Origin: Thalassolituus alkanivorans
GTDB taxonomy: Bacteria > Pseudomonadota > Gammaproteobacteria > Pseudomonadales > Oceanobacteraceae
Direction of reading: 5' to 3'
NCBI RefSeq assembly: GCF_020447205.1
Contig: NZ_JAJAEL010000006.1
Coordinates: 191,865-255,864, forward strand
DNA length: 64,000 nt
Shown piece by piece: positions 17,226-23,490 of this stretch (positions are counted from its first letter, which is position 1; each line of letters begins with the position of its first letter). A program made the position numbers and the translations under genes. The notes beneath the pieces are model-generated. The model saw only the letters and a list, made by a program, of their open reading frames with translations. It was not told the DNA's origin and did not search any database.

Positions 17226-17666
17226 ATGTTCAAAAAAGTAGCTTCACTATTATTCGCGTTGATTGGAATCAATGCGTATGCAGGTTGTGATAATAGCATT
17301 GATAATTTAACCGACCCGAATATTGCAACTGATTGCTTTCGAGAAGGAAAGTTTACTGAGGCTTTGAAGAGAGCAGATGCAATCATTCAGCTTGATAAAA
17401 AGAACCCTTTAAGCTGGAGGTTCAAAGGTGAAGTACTCTTTCAAATTGAGAAATATGATGATGCAGTTAAAGCATTTGAATCAGCGGAAAGAATCGGTGG
17501 TGTTGGAACTGAGGAGATATTCTTCTGGCGTGCACTTGCTTACTACAATTCTGGAAATTTAAGCAAGGCAAATGAAGTGTTCAATAACTATCTAAAAGCA
17601 GATGACAATAGTCCAGCTATGGTAGCACGGGTCAATGCGGCACTCGCTAAAATTAATGGCAACTAA
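17226..17666 (+). CDS. cassette-encoded exported TPR protein
   Basis: The 146-residue product has a signal peptide (FKKVASLLFALIGINAYA, cut before GCDN). Three tetratricopeptide units follow, visible in FREGKFTEALKRADAIIQLD, WRFKGEVLFQIEKYDDAVKA and WRALAYYNSGNLSKANEVFN. TPRs mediate protein contacts; a periplasmic scaffold role is likely, but the partner is unknown. The start has an AAAGGA just upstream (TTAAAGGAATAAAAA then ATG), giving it its own ribosome site, which is not universal among cassettes. Confidence 0.78.
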   Translation: MFKKVASLLFALIGINAYAGCDNSIDNLTDPNIATDCFREGKFTEALKRADAIIQLDKKNPLSWRFKGEVLFQIEKYDDAVKAFESAERIGGVGTEEIFFWRALAYYNSGNLSKANEVFNNYLKADDNSPAMVARVNAALAKINGN

Positions 17667-17764
17667 CAAGCGCCTGCAATCTGACCTCCGGCCACTGTCA
17701 CCTTTTGTGCAAAAACCGCACAAAAGGCGCCAGTAACCTTCGGCAGTTGAGGCGGGCGTTAACT
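17661..17764 (+). other. attC site, cassette 3
   Basis: The left core AACTAAC (17661-17667) overlaps the gene stop; the right core is GTTAACT (17758-17764). The site is 104 bases and includes the hairpin CCTTTTGTGC/GCACAAAAGG. The left core pairs exactly with GTTAGTT at the start of its cassette. Confidence 0.88.
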
Positions 17765-17777
17765 GCTCAAGGAACTC

Positions 17778-18086
17778 ATGAATCTTTATACTGTAACAAT
17801 CGATTTCGAAGACCGCACAAGAGCGGTGATGCAGGTTGAAGAAATTAATGAACTTGAAGCCTTAAGTCGAGCTATACGAGAAACCGAGACCCTAGAAAAC
17901 CACGATAAAATTGCTATTGAAGAAACTCTTGATAAATTTCTTCGCGTCACACATTTGGCAATGGGCTACAGAGGTGTTTGGCTTTGGCACCATGTAAATT
18001 TTGAGAATGAAGCTGTCGAAGATATTTATGGGGGTACTATTGTTCAAACAGACAAAAATGGTGCCGTTCGTGACACAAGCAGTTAA
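17778..18086 (+). CDS. cassette-encoded hypothetical protein
   Basis: This 102-residue acidic protein begins NLYTVTIDFEDRTRAVMQVE and has a Glu-rich helix (EINELEALSRAIRETETLE), then WLWHHVNFENEAV. No family is recognised. The N-terminal half looks like a beta-hairpin plus helix of the kind seen in small cassette proteins. AAGGAA lies upstream of the ATG. Its stop lies inside the attC left core AGTTAAC, so the gene and its recombination site share bases. Confidence 0.65.
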   Translation: MNLYTVTIDFEDRTRAVMQVEEINELEALSRAIRETETLENHDKIAIEETLDKFLRVTHLAMGYRGVWLWHHVNFENEAVEDIYGGTIVQTDKNGAVRDTSS

Positions 18087-18140
18087 CAAGGCGCTCAAGC
18101 AAGGACGTGCTAACGCACACTGCTTAGCTTGGCATTAGGC
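18081..18140 (+). other. attC site, cassette 4
   Basis: The left core is AGTTAAC (18081-18087) and the right core ATTAGGC (18134-18140), where the usual first G is A. The 60-base site has inner arms around CAAGCAAG/CTTAGCTTGG. The left core pairs exactly with GTTAACT at the start of its cassette. Confidence 0.82.
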
Positions 18141-18156
18141 TTCAATCGGACTGAGT

Positions 18157-18534
18157 ATGAATTTATTTAATGTAGAAATCGTCAAGGTTTTGAATGACTA
18201 CTTCTCAAAGGAGTCACAATTTGTAGAATCTATTCAGCTAGCTTCATATGGATTTAATATTAAATTTGTCAATTTCAATATTCAGTGCAATGAGCGGGTA
18301 TTCGCCTCAATCGAAGGTACATGCTACGAATGGGATGATGCGCCGAATTCAGGCCCATGGGGTATGCTTGGTCGGCAATGTGCGGAGAACGCGAGCTTAA
18401 AGAGTCCTTCTGTGTTGAGCATTAAGTTCGAGAGTGGAGATTCAATTGATATAGAAACAGTCGAAAGTCAGTACGAGTCTGTTATTTTCAATTTCCCGCC
18501 GCTAGGCAATTCATTGGTTATGGAAATATTCTAG
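18157..18534 (+). CDS. cassette-encoded hypothetical protein
   Basis: I do not recognise this 125-residue soluble protein. It begins NLFNVEIVKVLNDYFSKESQ and contains CYEWDDAPNSGPWGMLGRQC in the middle, with aromatic and Cys residues that could form a compact mixed alpha/beta fold, and ends in NFPPLGNSLVMEIF. AT content is high. It is the only gene of its cassette, 10 bases before the attC left core. Confidence 0.6.
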   Translation: MNLFNVEIVKVLNDYFSKESQFVESIQLASYGFNIKFVNFNIQCNERVFASIEGTCYEWDDAPNSGPWGMLGRQCAENASLKSPSVLSIKFESGDSIDIETVESQYESVIFNFPPLGNSLVMEIF

Positions 18535-18544
18535 TGAAATCAAA

Positions 18545-18606
18545 GCCTAACAAGTCAATCAACTACGCGCCGGTGAACGCGGCGCTAGACCTATCGAGGC
18601 TTATGT
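18545..18606 (+). other. degenerate attC site, cassette 5
   Basis: The left core GCCTAAC (18545-18551) pairs exactly with TTAGGC at the cassette start. The right side is abnormal. GCTAGAC (18584-18590) carries one substitution from the expected GTTAGAC, and a second core-like CTTATGT follows at 18600-18606. The stem GCGCCG/CGGCGC remains. The site looks eroded or rearranged. Confidence 0.65.
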
Positions 18607-19075
18607 GCTCATCCTAGAAATATCTCCACTAAGTGGAGCTGGCCCCGTAAAGCTTGGAAGTCTCCGCTCGGAAGCTAGAGAGTCGCTGCTCCGCGCAGGC
18701 TTCCCGCTTGAGTCATCTCGTCGTTCTCTGGACTATTTTTGTAATGCTTCAATTCAAGTTGAATGCGACCCAGACGACAGAGTTATATTTATTGGCATAT
18801 CTGCCAGCGAGCGGTTTACTGCAACATTCCAAAGCCTTGATGTCTTTTCCCTCTCTGCTGAAGAGCTCTTTTCTCTAATAGCCAACGCAGATAACTCTGG
18901 CGCTCATCAGTTCATCGCCTCAGAGTACCTTTTCCCAAATCAAATACTTACACTTTGGGATGCTGACGAACAGTATGACAGGCAAGGCAATGAGTCACGC
19001 CCAGTTTGGGCTCAGGTTGGAATTGGCAATGAATCATATGCAGCAGCTGTTGCCGCAATCAGAGGTAGGGTCTAA
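18605..19075 (+). CDS. cassette-encoded conserved hypothetical protein
   Basis: The 156-residue product begins with GTG and reads LILEISPLSGAGPVKLGSLR, followed by EARESLLRAGFPLE and a beta-rich part (IQVECDPDDRVIFIGIS). This layout, in which a short turn precedes LGxxR and then E-LL-AGF, recurs in cytosolic orphan proteins of cassettes and polymorphic-toxin loci, some of them immunity proteins. That comparison is from memory and does not establish function. The stop overlaps the next attC left core. Confidence 0.65.
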   Translation: MLILEISPLSGAGPVKLGSLRSEARESLLRAGFPLESSRRSLDYFCNASIQVECDPDDRVIFIGISASERFTATFQSLDVFSLSAEELFSLIANADNSGAHQFIASEYLFPNQILTLWDADEQYDRQGNESRPVWAQVGIGNESYAAAVAAIRGRV

Positions 19076-19146
19076 CAATTGGTTCAAGTCGTTCGCTTCG
19101 CTCACTCGGGACCGGCTAAAGCCGGCACCTTAACCAAACGTTAAAA
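19070..19146 (+). other. attC site, cassette 6
   Basis: The left core is GTCTAAC (19070-19076) and the right core GTTAAAA (19140-19146), 77 bases apart end to end. The arms TTGGTTCAAG and CCTTAACCAAAC pair imperfectly, around the hairpin GCCGGC-bearing centre. The left core would pair with GTTAGAC; the cassette's own start has GCTAGAC, one base different. Confidence 0.85.
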
Positions 19147-19160
19147 CCCAGAGAACCAAT

Positions 19161-19586
19161 ATGAACCTTATCGAAGCATTACAAAACCTGAACTATATTG
19201 CGGTCGTAATTGCCGCAATTACAAGCTATGTTCTGGGGTTTGTCTGGTATCACTGGGCCGTTTTCGGTAAAGCCTGGGCAAACACTTTAGGGCTGAGCAA
19301 AGAAGAAGCTGATAACACCGAAGGTCTTGGCGGTGCTTTTGCCATTTCTCTGGTATCAGGGTTAAGCAAAACCCTACTGATCGCTTTGCTGCTATCAGCT
19401 CTGAATACATCCGGCGTTCTGATCGGGGCGTTTTTTGGCGCAGTGGTTGCCATTGTATTTACGGCCACATCACTGGGCTACTACAATGGCTTCGCCCGCA
19501 CATCCGCAAAACTAACGTTAATCAATTCGGCACACAGTGTGACTGAACTGGCTCTGATCGGTGCGATCATTGCTGCATTTAACTGA
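19161..19586 (+). CDS. DUF1761-family membrane protein
   Basis: The 141-residue protein has four membrane spans and the DUF1761 pattern: NYIAVVIAAITSYVLGFVWY followed by FGKAWANTLGLSKE, then GAFAISLVSGLSKTLLIALL and later LGYYNGFARTSAKL. Function is unknown in the family. It follows the last clear attC. The bases at its end, ATTTAAC (19577-19583), match six of seven of the left core predicted from the cassette start, so it may be a cassette that lost the rest of its attC. Asn/Phe codons could equally explain this. Confidence 0.82.
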   Translation: MNLIEALQNLNYIAVVIAAITSYVLGFVWYHWAVFGKAWANTLGLSKEEADNTEGLGGAFAISLVSGLSKTLLIALLLSALNTSGVLIGAFFGAVVAIVFTATSLGYYNGFARTSAKLTLINSAHSVTELALIGAIIAAFN

Positions 19587-19589
19587 TGT

Positions 19590-20033
19590 ATGCAGCCTGA
19601 AGTACCGCAGACAGGAATATTCCGCCTTTTACCGCAGGATCTCACAAAAATGAAAGTCATCGATTCTGAAAAACAGGCGTGGTTTCTGTTGGAACACGAA
19701 GGCAGCCTCTATTTCGATGTGAACTGCAGCATGGGTGCATTTGGCTATAGCTATACGATCAGACTGAATGATCAGGAACAGATCCGGTATCAAATGGCTG
19801 GACGTGAGTATCTGCATAAACTGGCGGACGATATTCACTGCTCAGTTCCGCTTGCTGATAATACATCGTCAATGTATCAGGGCCGTCATGTCTCAAAGAA
19901 TTTTTCACAGATGGCAACGTCAGCGATTAAGACCTGGCATGAAAATGGTAAAAAGCGCGACGATAAAACAGACAACCAGAGCGAAGCAGATAAGTCTGTT
20001 GCTCTATCTCAACACGAGTCTTCTTACCCATGA
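19590..20033 (+). CDS. hypothetical protein coupled to DUF3601 gene
   Basis: I do not recognise this 147-residue protein. The first hundred residues look folded (FLLEHEGSLYFDVNCSMGAF, then YSYTIRLNDQEQIRY and YLHKLADDIHCSVP), followed by a polar, Lys/Asp/Gln-rich tail. It starts three bases after the DUF1761 stop and overlaps the DUF3601 gene by four bases (ATGA), so three genes may share a transcript. No ribosome site is seen before the first ATG; Met21 is a possible alternative start. Confidence 0.68.
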   Translation: MQPEVPQTGIFRLLPQDLTKMKVIDSEKQAWFLLEHEGSLYFDVNCSMGAFGYSYTIRLNDQEQIRYQMAGREYLHKLADDIHCSVPLADNTSSMYQGRHVSKNFSQMATSAIKTWHENGKKRDDKTDNQSEADKSVALSQHESSYP

Positions 20034-20341
20034 CCTTCGGCCCAAAACCTGCCGGTACCTGGACCGGCCATAAAGCAGCAAACTGCGGTGACAATCATAA
20101 ATTTCTGCGCGCCGGTGAGCGTTATGAGGTTATTCAGGAATTTACCGATTACGATCAGCATCTGCACGACGTTGGGGAAAGCTGGATCTTTCTGGGTTAT
20201 TCATTTCTGCCGTACGATGACGGCATGTCATTTTTCGTGTCGTTCGACGGTGAACAGGAATGGCATATCCGCCTGCAATGGCGCCCGGAGGAACAGGGCC
20301 AGCTGCTGGACAACTTAGAGCAGTATATCCGCGCGCTCTAA
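20030..20341 (+). CDS. DUF3601-domain protein
   Basis: The 103-residue product matches the DUF3601 pattern over most of its length: FLRAGERYEVIQEFTDYDQH, then GESWIFLGYSFLPYDDGMSF and EWHIRLQWRPEEQ near the C-terminus. The role of the domain is unknown; it occurs as short standalone cytosolic proteins. The start overlaps the stop of the preceding hypothetical gene. The next gene is convergent, so this closes the accessory block. Confidence 0.8.
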   Translation: MTFGPKPAGTWTGHKAANCGDNHKFLRAGERYEVIQEFTDYDQHLHDVGESWIFLGYSFLPYDDGMSFFVSFDGEQEWHIRLQWRPEEQGQLLDNLEQYIRAL

Positions 20342-20391
20342 CCCCTGTGCTCTGGTCCGCACGTTGTCACCGGGCAGCCGGCCTGTATGTG

Positions 20392-21000
20392 TTACGACAT
20401 ACCGTTAGAAAAATCCGCCAGTCCGGCACACAATCTGTCACGTACCGGTTTCAGGGCTTCGGTGTAGGTCATCAGTAAGTCCAGCGCGTAACGGGTGCGC
20501 TTTTCCAGATAAACATCACTCATACGCCCTTCCTGGCCCATCCAGAGGTCATTCACATCACGCAGCAGCAGATGCTCAGGCAGATATAACAGGCGCGAGT
20601 TTTTATAGCCGCTGTGGCGTAACTCGGCAATCACAAAAGCACCACCGGCCGAAGCCGATACACCAACCAGTAATACCGGTTTATGCGCCAGTTCTTTCAT
20701 CCCGCACCAGAGCAGAAAATTTTTCAGCCCGGCCGGCACCATGCCGTGCCATTCCGGCACGATAAATACAAAAGCATCAGCGGCTTCGGCACGGGCTTTT
20801 ACCTGAGCCACGTCCTGTTCTTCTGTACTGCCCGCGGCCACTGGCTCGCCATCCCAGAGTGGCAGCTTACTCTGATACAGTTCGATCAGACTCGCCTTAC
20901 CGGCCAGAAAATGCTGATTCATATAATCGGCAATACGGCGACTTTGTGAATTGGCACGATGGCTGGCCACCACCAGACAAATATTAAGATCGGTATTCAT
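20392..21000 (-). CDS. NADPH-dependent FMN reductase family flavoprotein
   Basis: The 202-residue protein has a flavodoxin-like fold: ICLVVASHRANSQSRRIADY (phosphate loop), then AFVFIVPEWHGMVPAGLKNF, which in the family contacts FMN and contains the usual PEY/PEW-H-G signature, and HKPVLLVGVSASAGGAFVIA. It is probably a cytosolic NAD(P)H:FMN or quinone/azo-type reductase. It follows the GST gene on the same strand after 58 bases, which fits an electrophile- or quinone-stress unit under the same TetR-type control, but this link is inferred. Confidence 0.85.
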   Translation of the reverse strand: MNTDLNICLVVASHRANSQSRRIADYMNQHFLAGKASLIELYQSKLPLWDGEPVAAGSTEEQDVAQVKARAEAADAFVFIVPEWHGMVPAGLKNFLLWCGMKELAHKPVLLVGVSASAGGAFVIAELRHSGYKNSRLLYLPEHLLLRDVNDLWMGQEGRMSDVYLEKRTRYALDLLMTYTEALKPVRDRLCAGLADFSNGMS

Positions 21001-21058
21001 AACAACCTCCCCTGCGCAATGGTAATCCGCCAGGCGGCTGCCCGGCGGACTGAGACTG

Positions 21059-21670
21059 TTATGCAGTATAGGACGGACGCGCTTTCATTTGCGCGTGCCA
21101 GCGCTGAATAGCCGGAAAATCTTCGGTAATACGCAACTGAATCACCTTACCGAACTCCAGCGAGCAAAGAGCCGTGATGTCTGCCACAGAGAAGTGATCA
21201 CCCGCCACAAATTCATGCTTTTGCAGCTGCTGTTCCAGAATGGGTAAGAACGCAGCCGCCAGCTTACCGGCTTCTTCGCCCCAGGCGGCAACCGGTGTCA
21301 TACGGTCTTTAAAAAAGCCGGTCGTATGCTGGAAGCAATGGCCAATCGGCATTAATAAGGCGTTGTCGAGGCGGCGATCCCACATCTCAATCAGCGCTTT
21401 CTCTTTGGCATCACGTCCCATCAGGTTCGGTTCCGGCTGAATTTCTTCCAGATAACGGTATATGGCTGCGGTTTCAGCAATACAGGTGCCGTCATCAAGC
21501 TCCAGTACCGGTACTTTCGCCAGACTGTTACGCTCGCGGAATTCAGGCTTGAGGTTCTCGCCTCCGGCAAGATCAATATTAATCACCTCGACACCGGTAA
21601 TGCCCTTTTCTGCCAGAGCCATACGGCTGCGACGCGGATTGGGTGCCATATTGGCGCTGTACAGTTTCAT
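21059..21670 (-). CDS. glutathione S-transferase
   Basis: The 203-residue protein has the N-terminal thioredoxin-like domain (KLYSANMAPNPRRSRMALAE; VPVLELDDGTCIAETAAIYRY contains the GSH-binding Glu-Thr pair after cis-Pro) and an all-helical C-terminal domain with the N-capping region FSVADITALCSLEF. The Ser/Asn near the start is where beta- and omega-like classes place catalytic residues. It is divergent from a TetR-family gene, with palindromes in the intervening promoter, so induction by a toxic electrophile is likely. Confidence 0.93.
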   Translation of the reverse strand: MKLYSANMAPNPRRSRMALAEKGITGVEVINIDLAGGENLKPEFRERNSLAKVPVLELDDGTCIAETAAIYRYLEEIQPEPNLMGRDAKEKALIEMWDRRLDNALLMPIGHCFQHTTGFFKDRMTPVAAWGEEAGKLAAAFLPILEQQLQKHEFVAGDHFSVADITALCSLEFGKVIQLRITEDFPAIQRWHAQMKARPSYTA

Positions 21671-21716
21671 ACGGATTCCTTGATTGACGGGTTAGCGGAT
21701 CAGACTCTTTTATTTT

Positions 21717-21764
21717 CAGAATGATCATTCTGGATTACACTAGCCAATATCAGAATGATCAGTC
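21717..21764. promoter_or_regulatory. TetR-type operator pair in GST/TetR divergent promoter
   Basis: A perfect 16-base palindrome, CAGAATGATCATTCTG (21717-21732), is followed by a second partial copy, CAGAATGATCAGTC (21751-21764). On the minus strand TTGACT overlaps the second copy and lies 18 bases from TAGTGT, a plausible promoter for the GST gene. The two copies would straddle it. The adjacent TetR-family protein is the obvious binder. Confidence 0.72.
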
Positions 21765-21826
21765 AAGAAAGAATTCGCTAAGCTGCCTGATCCTGCCGGC
21801 AATTTTCAGAACATACAGGTAATTTA

Positions 21827-22408
21827 ATGGCCAGAACCAAGTCATTCGATCCCGCTCAGGTACTGCATCAGGCCATGCTGTTGTTCTGGCGCGAAGGATT
21901 CCGCCAACTATCGATGGAAAATCTGGTGCAGAAACTCGGGGTTAACCGCTACAGCCTGTATCAGACTTTTGGCAATAAACAGGATTTTTTCCACCAGGCG
22001 CTGATGCTCTATACCGATAATATTTTTAACCGCATGCTGCGGCCACTGCAGGAGCAGCAGGGAAAAGCCGCCATCATTGCTTACTTCCGCCTGATACAGC
22101 AGCAACTGCAGCACGATCAGGCCAGCGCCGGTTGTATGCTGCTGAACGCCAGCCTGAATGCGGGACAATTACATGAAGAAAGTCTGAACCTGATTAAAAA
22201 CGGCCTGCGCCGCCAGGAAGAAAGCCTGAAGAAAGCCCTGCAGCAGGCCATTGATAATAACGAGCTCAGCCGCCCGCGTGACCCGCTGACCGCCTCACGT
22301 TTTCTCGCCAGCCAGGTACATGCCATGGTGCTGTTACGTCAGAATGCCGGAAAAAAACGTGTGCATGACGTACTTGAATTTATGCTGGCCGAGCTCGAAG
22401 CCTGGTAA
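21827..22408 (+). CDS. TetR/AcrR-family regulator
   Basis: The 193-residue protein has an N-terminal TetR helix-turn-helix (ALRL-type: FDPAQVLHQAMLLFWREGFR, then MENLVQKLGVNRYSLYQTFG at about 35-54), followed by a helical ligand domain resembling the TetR_C_16/YezE-like subgroup that often controls redox or aldehyde genes (GCMLLNASLNAGQL). It is divergent from the GST and FMN reductase genes, with duplicated palindromes between them, so it most likely represses both and itself. No ligand is known. Confidence 0.9.
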   Translation: MARTKSFDPAQVLHQAMLLFWREGFRQLSMENLVQKLGVNRYSLYQTFGNKQDFFHQALMLYTDNIFNRMLRPLQEQQGKAAIIAYFRLIQQQLQHDQASAGCMLLNASLNAGQLHEESLNLIKNGLRRQEESLKKALQQAIDNNELSRPRDPLTASRFLASQVHAMVLLRQNAGKKRVHDVLEFMLAELEAW

Positions 22409-22416
22409 CAGTTCAG

Positions 22417-22582
22417 GGCCTGTTAATTCACGCTCTAACAGGCCGTTGATTTTCGTTTTCGAGGCAGTCAATGCAAGGCAAAAACCGGCGAAAAAGCGCA
22501 GTTTACAGGTCGTAAATGAGCATTTTGAGTCGGTTTTTAACACTGCAGTGGCAACGCAGATAGGAAATCAACAGCCTGCTAA
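22417..22582. repeat. MITE-like intergenic repeat with terminal inverted repeats
   Basis: From 22436 to 22582 the sequence begins TAACAGGCCGTTGATTT and ends with the inverted form, AAATCAACAGCCTGCTA plus A; 15 of 17 terminal bases pair. A further inverted copy of the left tip, GGCCTGTTA, is at 22417-22425. The right end contains the TAG stop of the LuxR-type regulator gene (22579-22581). The element encodes nothing and sits between convergent genes. Confidence 0.65.
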
Positions 22583-23490
22583 TGGTTAACTGCCAGTACT
22601 CCAAGGCTGACTGCTGCCGCCGAGGTGCGGTTTTCTACTCCCAGCTTACGGAATACCTGCTCCAGATGTTTATTCACCGTACGCGGGCTCATGGTCAGAA
22701 TCTGGCCAATATCCTGATTGCTTTTTCCCCGCGCCAGCCACAAAAGTACTTCTGATTCACGCTCGGTAAGGCCAAACTGCTGACGTAAGTCCTGACACAG
22801 CAAGGTGTCATCCTCCTCCATCAGGCGCAGTAAAAATTCTCCCGGATAAGGCTGTCCCAGCAAGCGCAGGGTCAGCGTCTGTTCACCCAGCTGTAGTTTA
22901 AATTGGCTGTGTTTTTGCGGCGCGCGGCTCAGCCAGCCAATTGCCTGCTGCTGCAATGCCTGCGCTAAGGCATCACCGTTGTAATTCAGTGCCGCCAGTA
23001 ATTCCTGCGCACGGTTGGTAGACCACAGTATTTCGCCATGCAGTGAGCAGGAAAATGCCGGCTGTGCCAATTCATTTAATGCGCCGCGGGCACTCTGGGT
23101 TTTACGGGCATTATTAATATGCACCTGCGCACGGGCGAGTAACTCATTCAGCCTTACCGGCTTGGTCAGGTAATCCACACCGCCACATTCCAATCCGCGG
23201 ATAACATGTTCGCTGTCACTCAGACCTGTCATAAAAATAACGGGAATATCCTGCAAATCGACGTTGTCCTTTAACGCTTTACAGGCTTCAAAGCCATCCA
23301 TATTCGGCATAATGGCATCCAGAAGAATTAAATCCGGCGCCATTCGTTCGGCAATATTCAGTGCCTGTATGCCGTCCATCGCCACCAATACGGTGTAACC
23401 GGCAGTGCTTAATGCCTCATTCAGCATGGTTAACGATTCGGCGGTATCATCGGCGATTAATACCAGCCCTTTGCTTTCAGCCCGGATCAT
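22579..23490 (-). CDS. LuxR-type response regulator (receiver + helix-turn-helix)
   Basis: The 303-residue protein has an N-terminal receiver (LVLIADDTAESLTMLNEAL, phospho-acceptor Asp near 57 in DLILLDAIMPNMDG, Lys in YLTKPVRLNELL). A middle part of about 90 residues resembles a PAS-like insert (FSCSLHGEILWSTNRAQELL). The C-terminal LuxR/GerE domain is at about 235-300 (LTERESEVLLWLARGKSNQD, MSPRTVNKHLEQVFRKLGVE). It is longer than the usual 210-residue NarL type. The ATG at 23490 has AGAAGG nine bases upstream and overlaps the kinase gene by 14 bases, so the two form a pair. The stop codon lies within a MITE-like repeat end. Confidence 0.9.
   Translation of the reverse strand: MIRAESKGLVLIADDTAESLTMLNEALSTAGYTVLVAMDGIQALNIAERMAPDLILLDAIMPNMDGFEACKALKDNVDLQDIPVIFMTGLSDSEHVIRGLECGGVDYLTKPVRLNELLARAQVHINNARKTQSARGALNELAQPAFSCSLHGEILWSTNRAQELLAALNYNGDALAQALQQQAIGWLSRAPQKHSQFKLQLGEQTLTLRLLGQPYPGEFLLRLMEEDDTLLCQDLRQQFGLTERESEVLLWLARGKSNQDIGQILTMSPRTVNKHLEQVFRKLGVENRTSAAAVSLGVLAVNH

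Larger units (their letters stand above)
16410..19146 (+). mobile_element. integron-like gene cassette array without integrase (CALIN)
   Basis: Small plus-strand genes are each followed closely by an attC-like site. Cassette identity can be tested because the left core of a cassette must pair with the first six bases of the same cassette. ACATAAC pairs with TTATGT, AACTAAC with TTAGTT, AGTTAAC with TTAACT and GCCTAAC with TTAGGC exactly. TCATAAA matches TTATGA with one change, and GTCTAAC matches the junction GCTAGAC with one change. No tyrosine recombinase is in the window. The genes are AT-richer than their neighbours. A final DUF1761 gene may be a sixth cassette whose attC is lost. Confidence 0.88.
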
